Shown: positions 48,665 through 59,180 of the stretch, piece after piece
Layout: every line of letters starts with the position of its first letter
How positions within the stretch are numbered: position 1 is the first letter of the stretch
Origin: Channa striata
Lineage: Eukaryota > Chordata > Actinopteri > Anabantiformes > Channidae
Direction of reading: 5' to 3'
Length of the DNA stretch: 64,000 bases
Assembly: GCA_033026295.1 (NCBI GenBank)
Contig: CM065182.1
Location: forward strand, 7,440,001 to 7,504,000
Program-made: the position numbers and the translations under genes
The notes under the pieces: generated by a model
Database searches by the model: none
Told to the model about the DNA's origin: nothing
The model's input: the letters and a program-made list of their open reading frames with translations, nothing else

Positions 48665-48850
48665 AACTGAAATTAATCAATCAGGAGTTCAAACGGATTT
48701 ATTTGTTACATACACAGTCATTAAAGAAAACTCTTTAAAATGCCGTCACAGATTAGTCTCATTAGAACCACTGTTTAATGATCAGTGTTTGTGATGCTTC
48801 ATACATCCTCAGGGAACATGGTGTAATACAAGTTCATCAAACATTTAGTT
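48665..48850 (+). promoter_or_regulatory. Receptor-array composite element, copy F (upstream of OR4)
   Basis: Belongs to the D/E subtype: GAAATTAATCAATCAGGAGT, CAGTCATTAAAG, GTCTCATTAGAACC, and TCCTCAGGGAAC at 48806-48817. Homology to D and E ends near 48980. It lies 1.6 kb before OR4, whose coding region belongs to the other subgroup. Confidence 0.6.
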
Positions 48851-49045
48851 GGTTTTCACAGTTACACATTTTTTATGAGTGATTTCATTATGCAATATTC
48901 CAATACTTGTACAATTCAAATATTTCAAAACATTGTGACTTTCAATGTAATATAGTACCTGCCAGTCTACAAATATAATCAATGTAAGTAGGTTTATTGC
49001 ATTTTCTATCTACCTTCATGTGCAAAAGACAGACGCAGACCACTG

Positions 49046-49240
49046 ATGGTAAATGGTCTGCACCTATAAAGCACTTTCTACTTGTTGGTACTTAAAGTGC
49101 TTTACACTTTCTTAAACTCACAATCACACACCGATGGGCCGACACTCACCAGGAGCAAGTAAGTGGGCGTTCAGTGTCTTGCTCAATGACACTTTGACAT
49201 GCGACTGCAGGGGGATCACAGGGGGGATCGCCGGAGGAGA
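49046..49240 (+). repeat. Teleost interspersed repeat (TGGTAAATGG...CTGCAC type)
   Basis: ATGGTAAATGGTCTGCACC, AAAGTGCTTTACAC, CACACACCGATGG and GTGTCTTGCTCAATGACACTT are hallmark phrases of a repeat found all over percomorph genomes. It starts where homology of copy F to D and E has ended. Confidence 0.7.
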
Positions 49241-50413
49241 AGAGCCGAGAAGGTGAGTCTGAATTCCCAACAAAGTCAGTGGCAAAGCTTCCTCTCCACA
49301 AGGATCAACCGTACTTACATCCCTAAGATTTTGTCTGCGATCCAAGAGAATCATCATACTATCATACACCAGCAGAGCCTCAGCCTTTAGAGTGCCAAAT
49401 GTTTGAATGCCCGACAAAACACAAAAACTAACCAACTGCGAGTCGGAGATGAGCCCATAATCACGGGCGCCATCTTACAAGACTTCTTAACATTTTTATT
49501 ATAACCCTATTTAATGATTATCTAAGTGATTTAAAAAAAATAAGATTAAAGTCACAGATATTTATCATCAATATTTTTCTTTTTTTATATACTTGCTCAG
49601 CTCAGATAACACTGAGCAAGCTGTGATCCAAGCATCTCTCTTCTTTATCACATTTATAAAGTCATAAAGGGCAGTGGGTGAAATATCTCCCTGTGATTTT
49701 GTGCTAACTCCTCAAAATCTAGCTCAGCTCGCTCAGTTTTATCAACTAAACGAGCAGTTTAGTTTCTAAGGAGTCCCCGGTAAAACCATAAACTATAAAA
49801 ACACAAAGACACCCATAGGGAAGTCCTCATAGACAATGTGTCTGCACCATAATCACCTAAATTATTAAATCTAAATCAACAAAAGAGGAGTTAATAATCA
49901 AAACCTACTATTAAGACAACTCCTCTTACAGAAGGAAACCCCAAGAGAATTATATCTGTCCTAATAATTATCAGATCTATATTTCTGTTATTAAATTACT
50001 TGACAAGTGACATTGAACTGATTTATTTTGTCTTGTAACTTGGCTGCCGCAGAAGGAACGTAACAGTCTCAATGACTCAACTCCTCCAATATTAATTACC
50101 ATATCCATAGAAGCAAGTTTACCTTTCTTGTTATCAAAAGGAAGGTAAATCTCTGGAGATCAATAAAGAAAGTATATCTGACACTGTCTAAGTCCAGTGC
50201 ATGCTGCTTTTGAAGTTGGCATCACTGAAGTAGTTTCAGTCAGATCATCAGGTAAAGTTAGTGTATTAGTAAGAATGTATTACAAACACTGTCTGAATAT
50301 AATCACTGCAATTGCATAAGTAGTCTTAGTCTGTGTGTATAATATGATGTCATTTTCTTCTCAGATTTTGGAACTTTTACACAAGGGCAACACACAGCCT
50401 TTGAAGTCAAACT

Positions 50414-51364
50414 ATGTCTTTTCTGAAGACTGTTCTGAACAATTCTGTCATCATTCATCCTCCAGGTTTTTATATCATTGGATTTCAAACATTTCCCTTG
50501 ATCAGTGTCTACTTCATATTTCTTGGATTTGTCTATGTGGTTACAGTGATGTTCAATAGTTTGGTGATTTTCATGATTACATCTAATCGTTGTTTACACA
50601 CTCCAAGATTTTTGGCTGTGGTCAATCTTGCAGTAATTGACGTGATCCTGAACACATCTACTATTCCTGCTATGCTAAAAATATTCCTCTTTAAGGACAA
50701 TTTTGTTCCATTTAACTTGTGTTTTGTACAGATGTTTGTTTACTATGCTTTTGGGACATTGGAGTCATTTGCACTTGCTGTACTTGCCTATGACAGGTTG
50801 ATTGCAATATGTTTCCCTCTGCGTCAGAACTCAATCAACACACTGAGAAGCATGTCTTGTATTATTGGTCTGTGTTGGTGTTTCGCTCTAAGCATCAGTG
50901 CGTTTGCAGTAATTATAATGACTCGACTGTCATTTTGCAGTTCTCTAAACGTGTTCAGTTATTTCTGTGACTATACACCTGTGTTCAGACTCGCCTGTAA
51001 TGATTACACTCTGCAATTGTCTATGGCCTCCGTGCTTTCTCTTTTAAATCTTGGAGGACCCTTTATTTTTATTTTTCTTTCTTACGGCATCATTTTAATG
51101 ACTGTGTTCAAGATGAAATCTTTAGATAGTCGAGTAAAAGCTCTGACCACTTGTGTTGAGCATCTGATTATTGTTGCTGCATTTTACATTCCTCTTATTA
51201 CCATTTTTAGCATTGGATTCTTTGTGCGAAACATTGACCCAGACCAGCGGGTGCTCAGTCTGTCTCTGGCCTCTTGCTCACCACCCTGTATCAATCCTAT
51301 AGTCTATTCTTTGAAAACCAAAGAGATCAGAACCAGAGCTTTGGCACTGGTAGGAAAGAAATAA
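50414..51364 (+). CDS. Odorant receptor (OR4)
   Basis: Odorant receptor of 316 aa, intact. LAYDRLIAIC at 125-134, loop-2 cysteines C175, C185 and C195, KALTTCVEHL at 242-251, NPIVYS at 294-299; N-terminal sequon NNS. It has the short tail ending ALVGKK shared by OR4-OR7. A donor ATCATCAG|gtaaag at 50252 and an acceptor TTTTCTTCTCAG ending about 50364 bracket the likely 5' intron. It is the outgroup of the young array: helix 4 reads GLCWCFALSISAFAVIIMT as in OR2/OR3, whereas the 3' half is of the OR5-OR7 type. The upstream composite element is of the OR2/OR3 subtype. Confidence 0.93.
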   Translation: MSFLKTVLNNSVIIHPPGFYIIGFQTFPLISVYFIFLGFVYVVTVMFNSLVIFMITSNRCLHTPRFLAVVNLAVIDVILNTSTIPAMLKIFLFKDNFVPFNLCFVQMFVYYAFGTLESFALAVLAYDRLIAICFPLRQNSINTLRSMSCIIGLCWCFALSISAFAVIIMTRLSFCSSLNVFSYFCDYTPVFRLACNDYTLQLSMASVLSLLNLGGPFIFIFLSYGIILMTVFKMKSLDSRVKALTTCVEHLIIVAAFYIPLITIFSIGFFVRNIDPDQRVLSLSLASCSPPCINPIVYSLKTKEIRTRALALVGKK

Positions 51365-51799
51365 AACTGAAACAGACAAACAGAGGTCAAAATGTTTGAG
51401 AGAGTGAAATAAGGAACTAAACCTTAAAGTGAAATCTAAAGTAAAAATGAGCATGTTAAATTATATATTATCTATCTGTTGTGAATATTCAGATATATTA
51501 TAACATTGTTTTACATTATATTTTATGAGTCTCTGCCTTTTTTGTCCGTGTCAAGATAATGAAGACTGACACATTTCAATAAAAACATATAAAGAACACT
51601 AACCTCTCTTGTTACCAGGCTGCACTATCACACCAACTCAGCTAATTAAACAATTTTCCCAGGCTGGATTGCCGATTTTAATGATTATTATTTTTTGACT
51701 ATATTGTGTTTGTGTGTGAGTTTACTTGAAAAAACAAACTGAAGATTTACAAAAATAGCAACATACAATTACAGCTATTCATTTTTTCCCTTTCCTAAT

Positions 51800-51985
51800 C
51801 GGTCCAACTGAGATTAATTAGTCTGAAGTTCAGACTGATTTACTTGTTAAATACAAGGTCATTAAACAGAATTCTCTCTAATAGTGTCTCATATTAGGCT
51901 CATTAGAACCATTTTGTTTATGCTCAGTGTGTTTGATGCTACATGCATCCTCAGGGGACATGATGCAAGACAAACCATTATGTTA
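51800..51985 (+). promoter_or_regulatory. Receptor-array composite element, copy G
   Basis: AGATTAATTAGTCTGAAGTT at 51811, ACAAGGTCATTAAAC, AGGCTCATTAGAACC, and the Ebf-like TCCTCAGGGGAC at 51948-51959; 1.9 kb before OR5. Confidence 0.6.
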
Positions 51986-53862
51986 TTCCTGAAGAGGTTA
52001 ATAATTCCTCACAGTTTTCATCAAACGTTTAAATTCTTTAAAAGAGAATTAGGGATAGGATATGTTTAATTTAAATTCTTTTTCCTGTAATTGAACCTGA
52101 TTTGAGGATTGATGTGCCACTTTTCATACTGATATGTCAACTGCAAAGTGCAATTTTGAATTGTTAATTGTTAATACAAATTGCCTTTTCCCTTTCTGGA
52201 GTCTTTTACACTTCCATAAATGTGTTTGTATAAGCGAGTAATCTGCAAGCTCTGCACATTTAGGTTATTTACCGGAGGTTTTGATATATTACTCTCATTG
52301 ACCATAACTTGCTAAACATTTTTTGTTGCCAGTAATGTTTATTAACAGGTATTGAAGTTGGCAACTCAGCTAAAACTTGACCTGAGCTGTCTTCGCCCAC
52401 CCTGCCTGCAGCCAGGGCCACTTGGCTGTGAATGAGAAGCTTAGCTCTGCCCTCACTTACTACATTTAGATTTACTAATATCTTTGCTTTCTTGTTTTAA
52501 TAATTGCATGAAAAAGTGTGAATTTTGAGGCCTGTGTTGGAATAAAGAGAGCTTCACTGGATCCTGAGCAAGTAGTTAGACTCATTTCTTTAGCTAATAA
52601 TATGCACGGAGCAGCAAAGTTGGATCATTTAGCATGTATATTAGATCCATATTTTATGTTCTTTGAAATGTACATTTTAGTTTACAGCTATCAGCTCTCC
52701 CCTGTTTGCTGTTTTACTACAGCGGGTGCAGGAACATGTCGTGTTAGACGTTAATGGAATCAGCTACTTGGTGCTTGTTTAACTTTGTGGACAAATCTAA
52801 GCAAATAAATCATACGAGGGGCTTACGTTGCACTATGTCGGTCGCACATAACGTAATTTGTATGCATTCGGTGCGAATTTAAACTTTCTGCAAAAGTGAT
52901 TTTTGTAAAAAGGGAGAGGCCTAATACGCAATGGATAAAATTCTGCCCACTTGAATGAAATTTACCTCTGAGGTTAAACGGCTGTGGCGAAGCAACGTCA
53001 AGACTTAAATTCCCTTCTCTTGCAACATTGCAGAAAGAAATTTTACAGGCTGAGGTACAAAGTTTTGAAGCTAAAAGAAACATATCACCTACATGCGGAA
53101 CATCAGGAGGTAAAAGTCAAATTAAGAGGTTAACTGAAGGCGACATTGTCATCTTTAGCTTACAGCTTACATGTTTCTGAGGCAAATCTAAACTGGTTTC
53201 ATGCTGTTTATATTGCTTCTTTCACACTTCCACATTCCTAAACCTAAAAACCTGAAAACAGGAGCAGAACTGGAGCTTCCGTAGCATATCTGAATGTTTG
53301 TGTTCCAGCAAAAAGCAGAAAGGCTTGTGCTTTCACTTGTTTCCAAAAGATCCAGAACTTAGAAATAGGGTGAGATGAGACAAATGACCCAGTTTAAAGG
53401 TGCAAAGAGAAGGCATGTGTCAGCATTAGTCTCATAAACGGCGTTGTCCCAAGTCGCTTTGGAATAACTTTGTCATGCTCTCAATGGACCAAATTATTGT
53501 CCTTATAAGATTCAGCTTTCTCAGTATCATCAGGAAGGTTTATCTCTGGAGATCAATAACACAACTATATTTTTCAGTGTCCAAGAATCAGACAAGCAGT
53601 TGTTTACGTGCTGCTGTTGGACTCCATGACTCAGGGTAAATGTTAACTAGATAATCAGGTAAACCTAATTTCCTGACTTGTAGGACGTGTGTAAATATTC
53701 AATCTGAATAAGAGTAATTCTAAACATGGTTTAATAAAATTGTTCTAATGGCATGAATGCAGTGCATATTTAGTACTTAGATCCACGAGAGTAATGTGAG
53801 TTCATGTGTTACATTTAAGACTTTTTTGCACAGGGGCAAGACGCAGCCTGTGGAGTCCAACT

Positions 53863-54812
53863 ATGTCTTTTCCAAAGACTGTTCTGAACGATTCTGCCAT
53901 TATTCATCCTCCAGGTTTTTATATCATTGGATTTCAAAGGCTTCCCTTCATTAATGTCTACTTCATATTTCTTGGATTTGTCTATGTGGTTACAGTGATG
54001 TTCAATAGTTTGGTGATTTTCACAATTACATCTAATCGTTGTTTACACACTCCAAGATTTTTGGCTGTGGTCAATCTGGCAGTAATTGACGTGATCCTGA
54101 ACACATCTACTATTCCTGCTATGATAAAAATATTCCTCTTTAAGGACAATTTTGTTCCATTTAACTTGTGTTTTGTACAGATGTTTGTTTACTATTCTTT
54201 TGTGACGTTGGAGTCATTTGCACTTGCTGTACTTGCCTATGACAGGTTGATTGCAATATGTTTCCCTCTGCGTCAGAACTCAATCAACACACTGAGAAGC
54301 ATGTCTTGTATTGTTGTCTTGTCTTGGTGCTTCGCTCTGAGCATCATTGGATTTGCAGTAGGTTTAATGAATCCACTGTCATTTTGCAATTCTCTAAACG
54401 TGTTCAGTTATTTCTGTGACTATACACCTGTGTTCAGACTCGCCTGTAATGATTACACTCTGCAATTGTCTATGGCCTCCGTGCTTTCTTTTTAAATCTT
54501 GGAGGACCCTTTATTTTTATTTTTATTTCTTACGGCATCATTTTAATGACTGTGTTCAAGATGAAATCTTTAGATAGTCGAGTAAAAGCTCTGACCACTT
54601 GTGTTGAGCATCTGATTATTGTTGCTGCATTTTACATTCCTCTTATTACCATTTTTAGCATTGGATTCTTTGTGCGAAACATTGACCCAGACCAGCGGGT
54701 GCTCAGTCTGTCTCTGGCCTCTTGCTCACCACCCTGTATCAATCCTATAGTCTATTCTTTGAAAACCAAGGAGATCAGAACCAGAGCTTTTGCACTGGTA
54801 GGAAAGAAATAA
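53863..54812 (+). pseudogene. Odorant receptor pseudogene (OR5), one-base deletion
   Basis: Homologous over its whole length to OR4, OR6 and OR7 from the MSF start. One C is missing at about 54489 (CTTTCTTTTTAAA against CTTTCTCTTTTAAA in the sisters), which puts a stop at 54493 after 210 residues, in helix 5. The rest of the gene (54546-54812, MTVFKMKSLDSR to ALVGKK) is still intact in the other frame, so the lesion is recent. Helix 4 and the following loop are also unusual (GLMNPLSFCNS). Its donor ATAATCAG|gtaaac at 53659 is kept. Loss of 287 bp upstream (junction 53475) is specific to this unit. A sequencing error cannot be excluded. Confidence 0.88.
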
Positions 54813-55249
54813 AACTGAAACAGACAAACAGAGGTCAAAATGTTTGAGAGAGTGAAATAAGGAACTAAACCTTAAAGTAAAATCTAAAGTAAAAATGAGC
54901 GTGTTAAATTATATGTTATCTATCTGTTGCGAATATTCAGATATATTATAACATTGTTTTACATTATGTTGTATGAGTGTCTGCCTTTTTTTGTCCGTGT
55001 CAAGATAATGAAGACTGACACATTTCAAGAAAACATATAAAGAACACTAACCTCTCTTGTTACCAGGCTGCACTATCACACCAACTCAGCTAATTAAACA
55101 ATTTTCCCAGGCTGGATTGCCGATTTTAATGATTATTATTTTTTGACTATATTGTGTTTGTGTGTGAGTTTACTTGAAAAAAACAAACTGAAGATTTACA
55201 AAAATAGCACCATACAATTACAGCTATTCATTTTTTTCCCTTTCCTAAT

Positions 55250-55430
55250 CGGTCCAACCGAGATTAATTAGTCTGAAGTTCAGACTGATTTACTTGTTAA
55301 ATACAAGGTCATTAAACACAATTCTCTCTAATAGTGTCTCATATTAGGCTCATTAGAACCATTTTGTTTATGCTCAGTGTGTTTGATGCTACATGCATCC
55401 TCAGGGGACATGATGCAAGACAAACTATTA
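55250..55430 (+). promoter_or_regulatory. Receptor-array composite element, copy H
   Basis: AGATTAATTAGTCTGAAGTT at 55261 and TCCTCAGGGGAC at 55398-55409, with the two middle blocks intact; 2.2 kb before OR6. Confidence 0.6.
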
Positions 55431-56932
55431 TGTTATTCCTGAAGAGGTTAATAATTCCTCACAGTTTTCATCAAACATTTAAATTCCTTAAAAGAGAATT
55501 AGGGATAGGATATGTTTAATTTAAATTCTTTTTCCCTGTAATTGAACCTGATTTGAGGATTGATGTGCCACTTTTCATACTGATATGTCAACTGCAAAGT
55601 GCAATTTTGAATTGTTAATTGTTAATACAAATTGCCTTTTCCCTTTCTGGAGTCTTTTACACTTCCATAAATGTGTTTGTATAAGCGAGTACTCTGCAAG
55701 CACATTTACACATTTAGGGTTATTTACCGGAGGTTTTGATATATTACTCTCATTGACCATAACTTGCTAAACATTTTTTGTTGCCAGTAATGTTTATTAA
55801 CAGGTATTGAAGTTGGCAACTCAGCTAAAACTTGACCTGAGCTGTCTTCGCCCACCCTGCCTGCAGCCAGGGCCACTTGGCTGTGAATGAGAAGCTTAGC
55901 TCTGCCCTCACTTACTGCCTTTAGATTTACTAATATCTTTGCTTTCTTGTTTTAATAATTGCATGAAAAAGTGTAAATTTTGAGGCCTGTGTTGGAATAA
56001 AGAGAGCTTCACTGGATCCTGAGCAAGTAGTTAGACTCATTTCTTTAGCTAATAATATGCACGGAGCAGCAAAGTTGGATCATTTGGCATGTATATTAGA
56101 TCCATATTTTATATTCTTTGAAATGTACATTTTAGTTTACAGCTATCAGCTCTCTCCTGTTTGCTGTTTTACTACAGCGGGTGCAGGAACATGTCATGTT
56201 AGACGTCAATGGAATCAGCTACTTGGTGCTTGCGTAACTTTGTGGACAAATCTAAGCAAATAAATCATATGAGGGGCTTACGTTGCACTATGTCGGTCGC
56301 ACATAACTTAATTTCTATGCATTCTGTGCGAATTTAAACTTTCTGCAAAAGTGATTTTTGTAAAAAGGGAGAGACCTAATACGCAATGGATGAAATTCTG
56401 CCCACTTGAATGAAATTTACCTCTGAGGTTAAACGGCTGTGGCGAAGCAACGTCAAGACTTAAATTCCCTTCTCTTGCAACATTGCAGAAAGAAATTTTA
56501 CAGGCTGAGGTACAAAGTTTTGAAGCTAAAAGAAACATATCACCTACATGCGGAACATCAGGAGGTAAAAAGTCAAATTAAGAGGTTAACTGAAGGCGAC
56601 ATTGTCATCTTTAGCTTACAGCTTACATGTTTCTGAGGCAAATCTAAACTGGTTTCATGCTGTTTATATTGCTTCTTTCACACTTCCACATTCCTAAACC
56701 TAAAAAACCTGAAAACAGGAGCAGAACTGGAGCTTCCGTAGCATGTCTGAATGTTTGTGTTCCGCGCAAAAGCAGAAAGGCTTGTGCTTTCACTTGTTTC
56801 CAAAAGATCCGGAACTTAGAAATAGGGTGAGATGAGACAAATGACCCAGTTTAAAGGTGCAAAGAGAAGGCATGTGTCAGCATTAGTCTCATAAACGGAG
56901 TTGTCCCAAGTCGCTTTGGAATAACTTTGTCA

Positions 56933-57219
56933 CTTTATTTACAGTTACACTTATGTACATTTTTAACAGAAAGGGTAGATTGTCTATTAAATGTAAAGTA
57001 AATTCAATTAAATGAGGAAACTGTGTCTTCTGCATCTGGTGTAAATGTTAAAGCTGCCACTGATGCTTCTCTAACAGATTATGTTTCTCACCCACCGCAG
57101 GTAAGAAGGATGTACAAAAAGTCTGCAATATTTTAGCTGTACCAGAATTTTCTAATTAGAACCAATACATTTGTCTTGCAATGGTCTATGTTCGTCATTA
57201 GATGTTTGTTAATCGCTCA
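56933..57219 (+). other. Segment present in units 2 and 3, absent before OR5
   Basis: The 287 bp missing at 53475 are flanked here by the 3-base direct repeat TCA (56930-56932 and 57217-57219), as in a microhomology deletion. It contains a possible donor (ACCGCAG|gtaagaag near 57100) and a short coding-like stretch, but no recognised gene. Confidence 0.75.
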
Positions 57220-57608
57220 TGCTCTCAATGGACCAAATTATTGTCCTTATAAGATTCAGCTTTCTCAGTATCATCAGGAAGGTTTATCTCTGGAGATCAA
57301 TAACACAACTATATTTTTCAGTGTCCAAGAATCAGACAAGCAGTTGTTTACGTGCTGCTGTTGGACTCCGCATGACTCAGGGTAAATGTTAACTAGATAA
57401 TCAGGTAAACCTAATTTCCTGACTTGTAGGACATGTGTAAATATTCAATCTGAATAAGAGTAATTCTAAACATGGTTTGATAAAATTGTTCTAATGGCAT
57501 GAATGCAGTGCATATTTAGTACTTAGATCCACGAGAGAAATGTGAGGTCATGTGTTACATTTAAGACTTTTTTGCACAGGGGCAAGACGCAGCCTGTGGA
57601 GTCCAACT

Positions 57609-58559
57609 ATGTCTTTTCAAAAGACTGTTCTGAACGATTCTGCCATTATTCATCCTCCAGGTTTTTATATTATTGGATTTCAAACGCTTCCCTTCATCAA
57701 TGTCTACTTCATATTTCTTGGATTTGTCTATGTGGTTACAGTGATGTTCAATAGTTTGGTGATTTTCACAATTACATCTAATCGTTGTTTACACACTCCA
57801 AGATTTTTGGCTGTGGTCAATCTTGCAGTAATTGACGTGATCCTGAACACATCTACTATTCCTGCTATGATAAAAATATTCCTCTTTAAGGACAATTTTG
57901 TTCCATTTAACTTGTGTTTTGTACAGATGTTTGTTTACTATTCTTTTGTGACGTTGGAGTCATTTGCACTTGCTGTACTTGCCTATGACAGGTTGATTGC
58001 AATATGTTTCCCTCTGCGTCAGAACTCAATCAACACACTGAGAAGCATGTCTTGTATTGTTGGTCTGTGTTGGTGTTTCGCTCTGAGCATCATTGGATTT
58101 GCAGTAGGTTTTGTGACTCGACTGTCATTTTGCAGTTCTCTCAACGTGTTCAGTTATTTCTGTGACTATACACCTGTGTTCAGACTCGCCTGTAATGATT
58201 ACACTCTGCAATTGTCTATGGCCTCCGTGCTTTCTCTTTTAAATCTTGGAGGACCCTTTATTTTTATTTTTATTTCTTACGGCATCATTTTAATGACTGT
58301 GTTCAAGATGAAATCTTTAGATAGTCGAGTGAAAGCTTTGGCCACTTGTGTTGAGCATCTGATTATTGTTGCTGCATTTTACATTCCTCTTATTACCATT
58401 TTTAGCATTGGATTCTTTGTGCGAAACATTGACCCAGACCAGCGGGTGCTCAGTCTGTCTCTGGCCTCTTGCTCACCACCCTGTATCAATCCTATAGTCT
58501 ATTCTTTGAAAACCAAGGAGATCAGAACCAGAGCTTTTGCACTGGTAGGAAAGAAATAA
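57609..58559 (+). CDS. Odorant receptor (OR6)
   Basis: Odorant receptor of 316 aa, intact. The start is the MSFQKT methionine at 57609; 19 in-frame codons precede it but contain no ATG and lie across the splice acceptor region. Motifs LAYDRLIAIC, SYFCDYTPVFRLAC, KALATCVEHL and NPIVYS are intact. It differs from OR7 at only three visible residues (Q5 to P, and G to V with C to S in helix 4, GLCWC against VLSWC). Donor ATAATCAG|gtaaac at 57405 ends a probable 5' noncoding exon. The almost identical neighbour suggests a very recent duplication or ongoing conversion. Confidence 0.93.
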   Translation: MSFQKTVLNDSAIIHPPGFYIIGFQTLPFINVYFIFLGFVYVVTVMFNSLVIFTITSNRCLHTPRFLAVVNLAVIDVILNTSTIPAMIKIFLFKDNFVPFNLCFVQMFVYYSFVTLESFALAVLAYDRLIAICFPLRQNSINTLRSMSCIVGLCWCFALSIIGFAVGFVTRLSFCSSLNVFSYFCDYTPVFRLACNDYTLQLSMASVLSLLNLGGPFIFIFISYGIILMTVFKMKSLDSRVKALATCVEHLIIVAAFYIPLITIFSIGFFVRNIDPDQRVLSLSLASCSPPCINPIVYSLKTKEIRTRAFALVGKK

Positions 58560-58994
58560 AACTGAAACAGACAAGCAGAGGTCAAAATGTTTGAGAGAGT
58601 GAAATAAGGAACTAAACCTTAAAGTAAAATCTAAAGTAAAAATGAGCGTGTTAAATTATATGTTATCTATCTGTTGTGAATATTCAGATATATTATAACA
58701 TTGTTTTACATTATATTTTATGAGTGTCTGCCTTTTTTTGGCCGTCTCAAGATAATGAAGAGTGACACATTTCAAGAAAACATATAAAGAACACTAACCT
58801 CTCTTGTTACCAGGCTGCACTATCACACCAACTCAGCTAATTAAACAATTTTCCCAGGCTGGATTGCCGATTTTAATGATTATTATTTTTGACTATATTG
58901 TGTTTGTGTGTGAGTTTACTTGAAAAAACAAACTGAAGATTTACAAAAATAGCAACATACAATTACAGCTATTCATTTTTTTCCCATTCCTAAT

Positions 58995-59180
58995 CGGTCC
59001 AACTGAGATTAATTATTCTGAAGTTCAGACTGATTTACTTGTTAAATACAAGGTCATTAAACAAAATTCTCTCTAATAGTGTCTCATATTAGGCTCATTA
59101 GAACCATTTTGTTTATGCTCAGTGTGTTTGATGCTACATGCATCCTCAGGGGACATGATGCAAGACAAACTATTATGTTA
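58995..59180 (+). promoter_or_regulatory. Receptor-array composite element, copy I
   Basis: AGATTAATTATTCTGAAGTT at 59006 (one change from copies G and H) and TCCTCAGGGGAC at 59143-59154; 2.2 kb before OR7. Confidence 0.6.

Noticed and set aside
51884..52069. 61-codon frame (MSHIRLIRTILF...) repeated in each array unit
   Set aside because: It overlaps the composite regulatory element and recurs only because the unit is duplicated; the first codon is not a convincing start and there is no family resemblance.
52518..52754. 78-codon frame (MNFEACVGIKRA...) found in three array units
   Set aside because: The first codon is GTG, not ATG, and the second unit has lost it (gtaaat). Conservation follows from recent duplication; dN/dS between units would decide.
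53540..53640. Short frames just before OR5-OR7 (for example 57176-57385)
   Set aside because: They lie in the promoter and 5' noncoding exon of the receptors and change frame between units.
57552..57608. N-terminal extension of OR6 (and equivalents in OR5 and OR7)
   Set aside because: The extension begins at GTG, contains no ATG and spans a splice acceptor; the shared MSF methionine is the start.
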